Origin: SKZT01 sp964478625
GTDB lineage: Bacteria; Desulfobacterota; Desulfobacteria; Desulfobacterales; SKZT01
Direction of reading: 5' to 3'
DNA: 28,403 nt
Assembly (NCBI GenBank): GCA_964478625.1
Contig: CAYZJH010000047.1
Location: 1 to 28,403 of the forward strand
In this document: in pieces, positions 14,741-23,043 of the stretch
Layout: each line of letters starts with the position of its first letter
Position numbering within the stretch: position 1 is the stretch's first letter
Program-made: the position numbers and the translations under genes
Notes under the pieces: model-generated
What the model was told of the DNA's origin: nothing
What the model saw: the letters and a program-made list of their open reading frames with translations, nothing else
Database searches by the model: none

Positions 14741-15454
14741 ATGATTCCTGGAGAGAAAAAGAAATTGAATTTAAAAAAAAAGCTGAAAATTCTGGATGGA
14801 GTTTATGATACCTATGAGCAGTTTATAAAAGATTTCACTCATGCCTGCAAACGGTCTTGTGCCGAGTGCTGCACCTGTAACCTCACCATGACTACCTTGG
14901 AAGGATTTTATCTTCTTGACAATCTGATCTCAGCCGATAGACCAGAAATTTTGAAAAGATTGAGCACCAGTTCTCAAAAGCGTTTTAAACCGGAACTGAC
15001 ATTCAACCAAATTGCCTCTCTCTATGCGCAGGGCAAAGAGGTTCCCGAAGCACAAAGCGATCCATCATGGGGTAAATGCCCTTTTCTTGAAAATCTGGAA
15101 TGTATTGATTATCAGTTTCGTCCCTTCGGATGCCGTTGCATGGTTTCAAAAAAACCCTGTTCAGAAACCGGGTTTGCAGAAATGGATCCGATTCTAATCA
15201 CCGTCAATAATGTTTTTATGCAATTTATCGAACATTTGGATTCCGGAGGATATTCGGGAAATTTTACAGATATACTGAATTTGTTGAGCGATGAAAAAAA
15301 CCGCAAACTTTATGAAAACAACCGGCTTAAAGGGCCGTTTGATGGCCTTGTTTCAAATTCGCCGATTTGTCTGCTTATGGTTCCTCCGGAACACCGGAAA
15401 AAAACTGAACCCCTTCTATCTGTTCTGAATCGCTTTTTCACTGAAAAAAGTTAA
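14741..15454 (+). CDS. YkgJ-like zinc/iron cysteine-cluster protein
   Basis: This protein of about 237 residues has the CxxxCxxCC-type cluster typical of the YkgJ family: C36, C40, C43, C44 and C46 (CKRSCAECCTC) near the N-terminus. A second group follows: C113, C121, C131, C133 and C140 (CPFLENLECIDYQFRPFGCR). The R-P-x-x-C-R element is characteristic. The family is thought to bind zinc or an iron-sulfur cluster, but the reaction is unknown. ATG 14741 is chosen because of a GGGAG Shine-Dalgarno 7 bases upstream; a TTG at 14666 would add an unconvincing 25 residues. The C-terminal 90 residues are not recognisable. Its stop overlaps the stop of the convergent amidohydrolase by 4 bp, within a bidirectional terminator-like hairpin. 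Confidence 0.85.
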   Translation: MIPGEKKKLNLKKKLKILDGVYDTYEQFIKDFTHACKRSCAECCTCNLTMTTLEGFYLLDNLISADRPEILKRLSTSSQKRFKPELTFNQIASLYAQGKEVPEAQSDPSWGKCPFLENLECIDYQFRPFGCRCMVSKKPCSETGFAEMDPILITVNNVFMQFIEHLDSGGYSGNFTDILNLLSDEKNRKLYENNRLKGPFDGLVSNSPICLLMVPPEHRKKTEPLLSVLNRFFTEKS

Positions 15455-15472
15455 AGTTTTAACAGTTTTTTT
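15444..15472. terminator. Bidirectional terminator-like hairpin over two stop codons
   Basis: The inverted repeat GTTAAAGTTTTAAC (15450-15463) is preceded by A6 (15444-15449) and followed by AG and T7 (15466-15472). It can therefore end transcripts on both strands. It contains both stop codons of the convergent YkgJ-like and amidohydrolase genes. The stem is AT-rich and short, so efficiency is uncertain. Confidence 0.5.
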
Positions 15473-16290
15473 GCGTTGGCTCCGCAAATGGCTGCCCTGT
15501 CCCTTCCAGAAATACCGGCTTCGTCGAGTTCCTTGAAATATTTTTCGGGTTTCAGAAGGGGAAAATCGGTTCCCAACAGAATTTTTTCACTTCCCATCAG
15601 GTTACAGGCACACGCATATACTTCAGGCCTGTAAAGATAAGGAGATGCGGCCGTATCCAGATAAACATTCTTTAAAATTTCCCTCACCTCTTTTTTCAGC
15701 AGATTGTAAAAGAAAATCCCTCCTCCCCAGTGAGCCAGAACCAGTTTGTTTTCTGAAAACCGTTTGGCCATTTCATATATCTGCTCCGGGCCGATGGGTG
15801 CTTTTCCGGGATACTGGTGACCGACAGGCTCATTCGTATGAATCAGGACCGGAAGATCTTTTTCAAGACAAAGCTGCATTATGGGGGTCAGCAACTCAAG
15901 GCATTTCTCATCAATTCCCGATTCATAAAATGCCAGTTCACCCACGCCTAAAAGTCCATTGTCAAGGCATCTGTAAGCCTCATTTACCGATGATTCAGAT
16001 GCCGGATCAAAACAGGCAAAGCCTATCAGTCGTTTGGGAAAGCGCGTCACCGCTTCTGAAACGTAATCGTTATGCATTTTGAAAGTTTCCGCATTTCGCC
16101 ATGGAAAGCCAAACACCACGGAAATGTCTACCCCTTGTTGATCCATGGAATCCACCATATCTTGCGCCCCTGCTAGTTTAGCTTTCGGCGATTCATAAAG
16201 AAGCTTGAATGCCGATTCACCGGCAAAATAATCCTGTCGATTCAAACGAATCGACCTGGGGAAAATATGTGTATGAAAATCAATGATCAT
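15451..16290 (-). CDS. Amidohydrolase-family (Amidohydro_2) metal-dependent hydrolase
   Basis: This 279-residue TIM-barrel hydrolase has the metal ligands of the family in order: H6-x-H8 (IDFHTHIF), E118 (VGELAFYESG), H151 (LIHTNEP), H187 (LAHWGGG) and D242 (LLGTDFPLL). That matches the PF04909-type amidohydrolases (COG2159-like), cytoplasmic enzymes acting on C-N, C-O or C-C bonds of varied substrates. The specific substrate cannot be told. The ATG is preceded by AAGGCG at close spacing. It is divergent from the PK_C-domain gene across 115 bp that carry a 15-bp tandem repeat. Confidence 0.9.
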   Translation of the reverse strand: MIIDFHTHIFPRSIRLNRQDYFAGESAFKLLYESPKAKLAGAQDMVDSMDQQGVDISVVFGFPWRNAETFKMHNDYVSEAVTRFPKRLIGFACFDPASESSVNEAYRCLDNGLLGVGELAFYESGIDEKCLELLTPIMQLCLEKDLPVLIHTNEPVGHQYPGKAPIGPEQIYEMAKRFSENKLVLAHWGGGIFFYNLLKKEVREILKNVYLDTAASPYLYRPEVYACACNLMGSEKILLGTDFPLLKPEKYFKELDEAGISGRDRAAICGANAKKLLKL

Positions 16291-16306
16291 CGCCTTTATA
16301 ATCCTC

Positions 16307-16336
16307 GTTATAATATGAAAGGTTATAATATGAAAG
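16307..16336. repeat. Two tandem copies of a 15-bp unit containing TATAAT
   Basis: GTTATAATATGAAAG occurs twice back to back (16307-16321 and 16322-16336), and a third copy begins (GTTG). Each copy contains TATAAT. It sits between the divergent amidohydrolase and PK_C genes, directly before the candidate promoter at 16338. Confidence 0.85.
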
Positions 16337-16337
16337 G

Positions 16338-16365
16338 TTGACTCAACGGTGATTTATTATACAAT
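16338..16365 (+). promoter_or_regulatory. Candidate promoter of the PK_C-domain/trmL unit
   Basis: TTGACT (16338-16343), 16-bp spacer, TACAAT (16360-16365); each hexamer matches 5 of 6. The -35 lies inside a small palindrome, GTTGACTCAAC, which could serve as a regulator site. The start would be near 16372, about 35 nt before the ATG. Confidence 0.5.
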
Positions 16366-16405
16366 AAATGGACAATAAACAACAGGAGGGAATAAAGGAG
16401 GTACC

Positions 16406-16954
16406 ATGTATTTTGATAAACCCGGAAAAGAAAATACCGATCAAACCCTTAAACTCGCATTTAAAAAGGGACAGGAACTTGGAATTAATGAACTCGTGGT
16501 TGCATCTACCAACGGCTCCACAGCTTTCAGGGCTTTGGAAATCTGTAAAGGATTCAACATTACCGCAGTGACCTATCATTGCGGTTTCAAAGCCCCTTTT
16601 AAAATGGAAATGAGTCCTGAAACACGTGAGAAACTGGAAAAAGAGGGTGTGAAAGTGGTCGCAGCCACTCATGCGCTTTCGGGCCTGGAACGTTCCATTG
16701 CTAAAAAATTCAGCGGAAATTATCCGGTGCTTCTGATTGCAGAAACCTTGAGACTTTTCGGACAAGGGTTGAAGGTGGCCGTTGAAATTTCAATTATGGC
16801 GGCTGATTCCGGAGCCCTGACCGGAAATGACATTATATCCGTGGGAGGAACGGCAAAAGGGGCCGATTGCGCATTGGTACTTAAACCGGTGTGCCAGTCT
16901 GATTTTTTTGATTTGCGAATTCGCGAAATCATATGCAAACCAAAAACATTTTAG
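16406..16954 (+). CDS. Stand-alone pyruvate kinase C-terminal (alpha/beta) domain protein
   Basis: This 182-residue protein resembles only the C-terminal PK_C domain (PF02887-like), without the catalytic barrel. The pattern includes NELVVASTNGSTAFRALEI (28-46), then VVAATHALSGLERSI (84-98) and NDIISVGGTAKGADCALVL (141-159). In true pyruvate kinases this domain binds allosteric effectors or phosphosugars. Stand-alone versions occur in bacteria and archaea with unknown function; regulation or small-ligand binding is an inference. A textbook Shine-Dalgarno (AAAGGAGGT) precedes the ATG, implying good expression. Its 3' end overlaps trmL by up to 22 bp, so the two are probably one transcript. Confidence 0.8.
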   Translation: MYFDKPGKENTDQTLKLAFKKGQELGINELVVASTNGSTAFRALEICKGFNITAVTYHCGFKAPFKMEMSPETREKLEKEGVKVVAATHALSGLERSIAKKFSGNYPVLLIAETLRLFGQGLKVAVEISIMAADSGALTGNDIISVGGTAKGADCALVLKPVCQSDFFDLRIREIICKPKTF

Positions 16955-17472
16955 TGAGAAGCCGTAATAGGGCCTGGGAAAGGCATGTGGTGCTTGTCGC
17001 TCCGGAAGTTCACTGGAATACCGGCAACATTGGCCGTACCTGTATCGGTGCACGGGCATGCCTCCATCTCATTGAACCCTTGGGATTTTCTCTGGATGAT
17101 AAACATGTAAAAAGAGCCGGGCTCGATTATTGGCCTAATGTCCGGCTTTTTGTGTGGAAAAATTTTCAGGTTTTTCTTGATGAAACAAAGCCACTGAAAA
17201 ACCAGGTGGCCATTTTTACCAAAAACGGCCAGCAATCCTTTTGGACCATGAACCGGCCCGAAAGAATGTTTCTGATTTTCGGATCCGAAACAAAAGGTCT
17301 TCCGGTTGATATTCTCCATATGTACCCTGAGACCACTTACAGTATTCCCATTTCAACAGATATCAGAAGCCTCAATCTTTCCACCGCAGTGGGAATCGCA
17401 TTATATGAAAGCCTTCGCACAATCAGTCCTGAAAATGAATGGACTTCAACCCGCTGTTTCGCGCCAGAATGA
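16933..17472 (+). CDS. trmL: tRNA (cytidine/uridine-34-2'-O)-methyltransferase, SPOUT family
   Basis: This 179-residue SPOUT methyltransferase methylates the 2'-O of the wobble nucleotide of certain tRNA-Leu species. The SpoU motifs are clear: VAPEVHWNTGNIGRTCIGA at 22-40 (motif 1), IFGSETKGLP at 115-124 (motif 2) and IPISTDIRSLNLSTAVGIALYE at 138-159 (motif 3, with the knot). Proteobacterial TrmL is about 155-160 residues; the extra length is about 18 N-terminal residues before the first strand, plus a short tail. A GTG at 16954 overlapping the PK_C stop codon is an alternative start. The last 50 bases overlap the 3' end of convergent prmA. Confidence 0.92.
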   Translation: MQTKNILVRSRNRAWERHVVLVAPEVHWNTGNIGRTCIGARACLHLIEPLGFSLDDKHVKRAGLDYWPNVRLFVWKNFQVFLDETKPLKNQVAIFTKNGQQSFWTMNRPERMFLIFGSETKGLPVDILHMYPETTYSIPISTDIRSLNLSTAVGIALYESLRTISPENEWTSTRCFAPE

Positions 17473-18370
17473 CAACCCATTGCTGTTCACAATGCACATC
17501 CAAAATTTCCAATCCCTGTTCGGTCATCTTTTGGATCACCCTGCCCTTATTTTCCTCGATAATTCCCGAGGCGATAAACAACCCTCCCGGATGAAGTACC
17601 TCTGAAAGATATTCCAAAAGCAGCACAATGATTTCGGACAAGATATTTGCCGCTACCACATGGAATTTTCCCGTGATCCCCTTCACAAGATCCGCTACGA
17701 CCAGGCCAAATGTATCGGGAGAGACGCCGTTTCTCAAAAGATTCCAACAGGCGACCCTCACAGCCATTTCATCCCGATCGGTCCCAAACAACTTTGCCGC
17801 ACCGAACCGATGCGCAACCATCATTAAAATTCCTGACCCGGTTCCCACGTCCAGAAACAAATCTCCCTGTTTAATGTATTTTTCCAGCATGCGAACACAC
17901 ATGGCGGTCGTGGGGTGCGTGCCGGTTCCAAAGGCCATGCCCGGGTCAATTTCAAGGACAATTTCATCGGATCCAGGACGATATTCGTGCCAAGTGGGTT
18001 TGACAACAATCCGGGCTCCGATTTTTTGCGGTTTGAAATATTTTTTCCAGGAGTTGGCCCAATCTTGTTCATCAATGCCTTGATAGATCACTCTTGTGCG
18101 AAGATTAAATTGTCCGTTGATTCTGAAAATTTTTTCTTCAAGTAATCGGAGTCTGTTTTGAGTTTGATCATTTTCAGGAAAATATCCGGTTACCGCATAA
18201 TAATTACCGGGTTTATTGCCTTCTATCGCCCAGTCCTCATGTGAATCCGACAGGGGATCTTCTGTGATGACCCCCTGGGTATGGAGTTCGTTAAATATAT
18301 TGGAAATGATTTCCATAGCCCATGAAGGTTCATCGGATTCGAAAAAAACTTTGGCTTCAATCCATTTCAT
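17423..18370 (-). CDS. prmA: Ribosomal protein L11 methyltransferase
   Basis: This 315-residue enzyme methylates ribosomal protein L11, using S-adenosylmethionine. The N-terminal substrate-recognition domain (about 1-90) is followed by a linker and a Rossmann methyltransferase domain with GMAFGTGTHPTT (144-155), FLDVGTGSGILMM (172-184) and VAANILSEIIVLL. These are diagnostic of PrmA. The start ATG overlaps the stop of the upstream YhcC-like gene (ATGA), so the two are translationally coupled. The last 50 bases are antisense to the end of trmL. Confidence 0.94.
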   Translation of the reverse strand: MKWIEAKVFFESDEPSWAMEIISNIFNELHTQGVITEDPLSDSHEDWAIEGNKPGNYYAVTGYFPENDQTQNRLRLLEEKIFRINGQFNLRTRVIYQGIDEQDWANSWKKYFKPQKIGARIVVKPTWHEYRPGSDEIVLEIDPGMAFGTGTHPTTAMCVRMLEKYIKQGDLFLDVGTGSGILMMVAHRFGAAKLFGTDRDEMAVRVACWNLLRNGVSPDTFGLVVADLVKGITGKFHVVAANILSEIIVLLLEYLSEVLHPGGLFIASGIIEENKGRVIQKMTEQGLEILDVHCEQQWVVILARNSGLKSIHFQD

Positions 18371-19290
18371 AGTCGACTTTCTTCTTTAAAAAATTTCCCC
18401 TGCCAGGTATCTCTGCGTTCTAAAAGATTTTGAATACAGGATAGGTTTTTTGATTTTTCCATGGCCCAGAGAGGTTCCACCAACTCCTCAGGATGGGGAT
18501 CTCCCGTGAGCCGCTGAATGATCATATTTCGAGGTAAAACTTCGATAAAATCGCAAACTCGTTCTGCATATTCATCCCGGGTCAAACATTTATACCGTCC
18601 TTGCCTGTACAAATCCTCCATTTTTGTTCCTTTGACAACATAGAGAAGATGAAGTTTAACACCGTCAATCCCAAGGCCTCCCAGCATTTTCGCTGTTCGA
18701 AGCATATCTGCTTCGGTTTCACCCGGCAGGCCCAGAATCACATGCGCACAAATTTGAATTCCCCGACCCTTTGTTAATTCAACGGCCTTCATAAAACAGT
18801 TAAAATCATGCCCGCGATTAATCATTTTTAAAGTAATATCGTTGGCGGATTGAAGACCATATTCGATCCAGATGAGATGTGTCCCGGCATAATTTTCCAA
18901 AAGATCCAGAATGGATTTGTCTACACAGTCAGGGCGGGTACCGATTGAAAGTCCCACAATATTCTCAACGGCCAAAGCCTCATCATAAAGGGATTTCAGC
19001 TTTTCAACCGGTGCATAGGTATTGGAGAAGGACTGAAAATAAGCCAGAAATTTTTTAGCCTTGTACCGTTTGGAAAGAACCCGAATACCGCTGGTTAATT
19101 GCTCCCTTATGGATAACCCCAGGCCAAAAGATCCGGTACCGGATCCCCGTTCATTACAATAGATACATCCTCCGGCTGAAACCGTTCCGTCCCTGTTGGG
19201 GCAGCTTAATCCGGCATCAACCGTGATTTTTTGAACCCGGCATCCGAATTTCTTTCGAAAATAACTGTTTAAATCATTATAACGCTTCAT
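18367..19290 (-). CDS. Radical SAM protein, TIGR01212/YhcC family
   Basis: This protein of about 307 residues has the ELP3-like radical SAM spacing C30-x11-C42-x2-C45 (LSCPNRDGTVSAGGCIYCNE) with GSGTGSF following. Further family marks are YFQSFSNTYAP, GLSIGTRPDC, WIEYGLQSAND, AHVILGLPGE and GVKLHLLYVVKGT. The family is widespread and its substrate is not established; a role in RNA modification has been suggested from its likeness to ELP3. ATG 19290 is chosen because AAGGTG lies 8 bases upstream; a GTG at 19299 would add three residues. The gene is coupled to prmA by a 4-bp overlap and diverges from mnmG across about 150 bp. Confidence 0.92.
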   Translation of the reverse strand: MKRYNDLNSYFRKKFGCRVQKITVDAGLSCPNRDGTVSAGGCIYCNERGSGTGSFGLGLSIREQLTSGIRVLSKRYKAKKFLAYFQSFSNTYAPVEKLKSLYDEALAVENIVGLSIGTRPDCVDKSILDLLENYAGTHLIWIEYGLQSANDITLKMINRGHDFNCFMKAVELTKGRGIQICAHVILGLPGETEADMLRTAKMLGGLGIDGVKLHLLYVVKGTKMEDLYRQGRYKCLTRDEYAERVCDFIEVLPRNMIIQRLTGDPHPEELVEPLWAMEKSKNLSCIQNLLERRDTWQGKFFKEESRL

Positions 19291-19437
19291 GAAACCCACA
19301 CCTTATCTAATTCCAGCAAATTTTAAAAATATCCTAAAATTGCAAAGGCTGCAATCTTAAAAGAGTGTACAAATTATTCGAACCGATATATAGTAAAGGT
19401 TTTAATTTATATCTGATTTAAAGGAGTTAGGAATCCA

Positions 19438-21309
19438 TTGGCACCTTATAGCAAAGCGTATGATGTTATCGTTGTTGGAGCAGGACATGCAGGGTGCGAA
19501 GCTGCTCTGGCTGCGGCCCGCATGGGATGCAGTGTTCTCTTGACAGCCATAGATCTGGATAAACTGGCTTCCATGCCGTGCAGTCCTTCCATAGGGGGAA
19601 TGGCCAAAGGTCAGTTGGTTAAGGAAATCGATGCCTTGGGGGGTGAAATGGCCAAAATTTCCGACCAAACCGCCATTCAATATCGCACCTTAAATACCAA
19701 AAAAGGCCCCGCAGTGCACTCTTCACGAACTCAGAATGACAAACTGCGTTACCATACCATAATGAAAAAAACTGTTGAAAGACAACCTGGTCTTGATCTC
19801 AAACAAGTTTTGGTAGAACGGATTTTTCAGGAAAATGGAAAAATTGTCGGAATTGAAGATTATACGGGCTTTGGTTATAGTTCAAAAGCGGTTGTTCTTG
19901 CCACCGGAACCTTTCTGTCGGGATTGGTACATATCGGTTTTAAATCCATAAAAGCTGGAAGAGCGGGAGAATTTGCCTCCTATGGCCTTCCCAGAAACCT
20001 TCGTGAACTTGGGTTTGAACTGGGAAGAATGAAAACGGGAACGCCACCCCGATTAAAAAAACAAAGTATTGATTTCAGCGCGTTTACCAGGCAAGACGGA
20101 GATGATAAACCCACGCCTTTATCCTTGTATACAAAAGAAATCACCATGCCCCAGCTTCCCAGTTACATCGGTTATACAAGCCAAAGAGGCCACAAAATCG
20201 TATCGGACAATCTGAAACTCTCAGCCCTTTACGGAGGGATCATCAAAGGAGTTTCGGCCAGGTATTGTCCTTCCTTTGAAGACAAAATCGTTCGGTTTCC
20301 TGAAAAAGAGAGGCATCAGGTCATCCTTGAACCTGAAGGTTTGGACACGGATGAAATATATGCGAGTGGTTTGGGTAACAGCCTTCCGATTGAAATTCAG
20401 CTACAATTTGTCCGATCTGTGCCGGGACTCGAATCTGCCGAAATGGTTCGCCCTGCCTATGCCATCGAATATGACTATGTCAACCCCATACAGTTGAAAA
20501 ATACTTTGGAAACAAAACGAATTGAGGGTTTGTATCTTGCAGGTCAGATCAATGGGACCTCCGGATATGAGGAAGCTGCGGCCCAGGGATTGTGGGCCGG
20601 TATTAACGCAGCATTAAAAATACAAAAAAGACAACCCTTTATTCTGGATCGATCCCAGGCTTACATGGGAGTGATGATTGACGATCTTATTACCCGCGGC
20701 ACAAAAGAACCTTATCGAATTTTTACATCACGGGCAGAATACAGGCTTATGCTCCGTGAAGACAATGCGGATTTACGTCTTATGGAAATCGGCAACCACT
20801 TGGGACTTGTGGATAACGATTCTATAAAAAAAATCAATGAGCAAAAAAAAGAAATCCAAAAAGAACTGAAGCGAATCAAAAATACGGTGATTAAACCCGA
20901 TCAAAAGGTGAATCGTTATTTGCAGGATCGAGGCACTGCACCGATTAAATCGGGAATTTATCTGGATCAGCTGCTCAAAAGACATGAATTGACCTATCAG
21001 GATGTTGAACAATTGGCTCCACCTCCTATCAAATTATCACCCAAATCAGCCTATCAGGTAGAAATCGAATCGAAATATGAGGGTTACATTGAACGTCAGA
21101 AAAAAGAAGTTCAGAAATTTAAAAGTCTGGAAAAAATAAAGATTCCCGACACTTTCGACTTTGCTTCAGTTTACGGTCTGTCCAACGAACTTAAAGAAAA
21201 ACTTTCACAGGTGCGGCCTGAATCTCTTGGGCAGGCCACACGGATAGACGGCATGACGCCTTCAGCAATTTCAGCCGTCATGATCGCTATCCGATCTACT
21301 TTCAGATAG
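19438..21309 (+). CDS. mnmG: tRNA uridine-34 5-carboxymethylaminomethyl modification enzyme MnmG (GidA)
   Basis: This 623-residue FAD enzyme works with MnmE to place cmnm5 groups on the wobble uridine of several tRNAs. The N-terminus has the dinucleotide-binding motif G-A-G-H-A-G (14-19), followed by MPCSPSIGGMAKGQLVKEID and NTKKGPAVHSSRTQ. The FAD domain continues with VVLATGTFLSG and GLYLAGQINGTSGYEEAAAQG. The helical C-terminus ends with the conserved RIDGMTPSAISAVM. The start is a TTG behind AAGGAGTTAGG; no in-frame ATG is near, and the conserved N-terminus leaves little choice. Unlike many bacteria, neither mnmE, rsmG nor parAB adjoins it here. Confidence 0.97.
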   Translation: MAPYSKAYDVIVVGAGHAGCEAALAAARMGCSVLLTAIDLDKLASMPCSPSIGGMAKGQLVKEIDALGGEMAKISDQTAIQYRTLNTKKGPAVHSSRTQNDKLRYHTIMKKTVERQPGLDLKQVLVERIFQENGKIVGIEDYTGFGYSSKAVVLATGTFLSGLVHIGFKSIKAGRAGEFASYGLPRNLRELGFELGRMKTGTPPRLKKQSIDFSAFTRQDGDDKPTPLSLYTKEITMPQLPSYIGYTSQRGHKIVSDNLKLSALYGGIIKGVSARYCPSFEDKIVRFPEKERHQVILEPEGLDTDEIYASGLGNSLPIEIQLQFVRSVPGLESAEMVRPAYAIEYDYVNPIQLKNTLETKRIEGLYLAGQINGTSGYEEAAAQGLWAGINAALKIQKRQPFILDRSQAYMGVMIDDLITRGTKEPYRIFTSRAEYRLMLREDNADLRLMEIGNHLGLVDNDSIKKINEQKKEIQKELKRIKNTVIKPDQKVNRYLQDRGTAPIKSGIYLDQLLKRHELTYQDVEQLAPPPIKLSPKSAYQVEIESKYEGYIERQKKEVQKFKSLEKIKIPDTFDFASVYGLSNELKEKLSQVRPESLGQATRIDGMTPSAISAVMIAIRSTFR

Positions 21310-21329
21310 ATTTTAGATTTGATGTTTCC

Positions 21330-21358
21330 TTGACACCCCGAAAAAGGAACTTTAAAAT
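21330..21358 (+). promoter_or_regulatory. Strong sigma70-like promoter of the DnaJ-type gene
   Basis: TTGACA (21330-21335), exactly 17 bp, TAAAAT (21353-21358): 11 of 12 consensus positions match. The start is near 21365, with a leader of about 73 nt. No CIRCE element or sigma32-like box was seen, so this co-chaperone looks housekeeping rather than heat-shock controlled. Confidence 0.7.
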
Positions 21359-21437
21359 GAGTTCCACATATCAACCTGATTTTCCTGATTAAAATAATGA
21401 TGTTACGCAATTTTAAGATGTAAGGGACTGAAAAAAA

Positions 21438-22349
21438 ATGGAAGAAAAGGATTATTATAAAATTCTTGGTGTTCACAAAACGGCAAGTGTTGACGAAATA
21501 AAAAAAGCCTATCGAAAACTGGCCATGCAATATCATCCGGATCATGCAAAGGGTGATAAGAATGCCGAAGAAAAATTTAAATCCATCAGTGAAGCCTATG
21601 CCGTATTAAGTGATAAAGAAAAACGACAACAATACGACACTTATGGCTCAGCCGGTTTTCACCAAAAATTTTCTCAGGAAGATATTTTCAGAGGGTTCGA
21701 TTTTTCAGACATATTAAAGGAATTCGGTTTCGGAGGAGCCAGTTTTTTCAGTAGCGGGAAACGGGGGCAACGATTTTCATTCGGCCAGGAAAGCCCATTT
21801 GGCGGCTTTGGGCATAGAGGGCCTTCCAAAGGCCCTGATTTGATCTACGAGCTTCCATTAACCCTTCAGGAAGTGGCCACGGGCACTCAAAAAACCTTGG
21901 ATATCCATCATGCCGGCCAATCCGAAAAATTAACAGTCACTATTCCAAAAGGCATGATTCCCGGCAAAAAACTGAGACTAACAGGCAAAGGTCAACCCGG
22001 GCCTTCAGGGGGGCCTCCGGGGGATTTGTTTATCAAAAGCGTTTTGCTGAATGACCCTGTTTACAAAGTTGAAGGGCATGATCTTATAATCACCCGGGAT
22101 ATCAAATTGACCGATGCACTTTTGGGAACCCAGATCACGATACCTACCCTGTCAGGCAAGGAACTGAATATGAAAATTCCTCCCGGAACCAAGCACAACA
22201 CGAAAATGCGTATCCCTGCCCAGGGGTTACCCCATATGAAAGGTGAAGGAAAAGGCGATCTGTTCATAAAAATAAGGATCAAAATGCCCAAGCACCTCAC
22301 CAACACCCAACAGGAATTGGTTCAAAAACTAGCTGAAACCGGAATTTAA
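21438..22349 (+). CDS. DnaJ/CbpA-type J-domain co-chaperone without zinc finger
   Basis: This 303-residue type II Hsp40 has its J-domain at 5-70, with HPD at 33-35 (MQYHPDHAKGDKNAEEKFKSI). A Gly/Phe-rich linker (about 80-130) is followed by two C-terminal beta domains (LIYELPLTLQEVATGTQKTLDI, then LIITRDIKLTDALLGTQITIPTLSG). The four CxxCxGxG zinc repeats of DnaJ proper are absent, so it is CbpA-like. It should stimulate DnaK ATPase and deliver clients in the cytoplasm. A Shine-Dalgarno (AAGGGA) and a strong promoter precede it. No dnaK or grpE is adjacent. Confidence 0.94.
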   Translation: MEEKDYYKILGVHKTASVDEIKKAYRKLAMQYHPDHAKGDKNAEEKFKSISEAYAVLSDKEKRQQYDTYGSAGFHQKFSQEDIFRGFDFSDILKEFGFGGASFFSSGKRGQRFSFGQESPFGGFGHRGPSKGPDLIYELPLTLQEVATGTQKTLDIHHAGQSEKLTVTIPKGMIPGKKLRLTGKGQPGPSGGPPGDLFIKSVLLNDPVYKVEGHDLIITRDIKLTDALLGTQITIPTLSGKELNMKIPPGTKHNTKMRIPAQGLPHMKGEGKGDLFIKIRIKMPKHLTNTQQELVQKLAETGI

Positions 22350-22402
22350 CTTATTTTTATGGTAAAGTCATTTTTTTCGGCCAGTTATAAGGAATAATTT
22401 AA

Positions 22403-22431
22403 TTGACACAAAAAATTCGTCCATGTACTAT
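22403..22431 (+). promoter_or_regulatory. Sigma70-like promoter of hpt
   Basis: TTGACA (22403-22408), 17-bp spacer, TACTAT (22426-22431). The -35 is perfect and the -10 matches 4 of 6. The predicted start is near 22438, about 70 nt before the hpt ATG. Confidence 0.6.
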
Positions 22432-22508
22432 GCTCACAATTATCAATACATTCCATATCTTTCCCCTAAGATTATTAGATAGTAAACCTTTACTTCGTTT
22501 GATGGACT

Positions 22509-23027
22509 ATGCCTGAACTTGTTCCCATATTAAGCAAAGATGAAATCGATCAAAGAGTATCTGCAATAGCAGCAAAAATTTCGGCTGACTATGCTCATTC
22601 CGATCTTGTTGTCATAGGAGTACTCAAAGGGGCGTTTGTTTTTCTTTCTGACCTTATCCGAAAGCTTACGATTCCGGTTAGAGTTGAATTTGTCAGGGTT
22701 TCCAGTTATGGCACAGAATCTGCAACCACAGGAAAAATACGATTGACTTATGAATTGGAAACCGAAATAAGAGGTAAAGATGTTTTGATTATTGAGGATA
22801 TTATCGATACAGGGCTGACAATATCTTTTCTTATGGATTATCTTTACTCATTTAATCCTAAATCTGTTCAGATCTGCGCTCTCATTGACAAGCAGGAACG
22901 AAAGAAAAAAAGAATGGATATTCGATACACCTGCCATGTTGTACAGGAGGGATTTCTGGTAGGTTATGGTCTTGATTTTGCAGAAAAGTACAGACACCTG
23001 CCCGATATTTATCATCTCAAACTTTAA
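22509..23027 (+). CDS. hpt: Hypoxanthine (guanine) phosphoribosyltransferase
   Basis: This 172-residue purine salvage enzyme joins hypoxanthine or guanine to PRPP, giving IMP or GMP. The PRPP-binding motif VLIIEDIIDTGLT is at 92-104, preceded by the flexible loop around SSYGTESATTG (65-75) and VIGVLKGAFVFLSDL (35-49). The C-terminal base-recognition part is VGYGLDFAEKYRHLPDI. Length and motifs are normal for bacterial Hpt. No clear Shine-Dalgarno is seen before the ATG. It is followed after 16 bp by the zinc-ribbon gene and is probably cotranscribed with it. Confidence 0.95.
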   Translation: MPELVPILSKDEIDQRVSAIAAKISADYAHSDLVVIGVLKGAFVFLSDLIRKLTIPVRVEFVRVSSYGTESATTGKIRLTYELETEIRGKDVLIIEDIIDTGLTISFLMDYLYSFNPKSVQICALIDKQERKKKRMDIRYTCHVVQEGFLVGYGLDFAEKYRHLPDIYHLKL

Positions 23028-23043
23028 CCGGTGAGGTTAGGAT

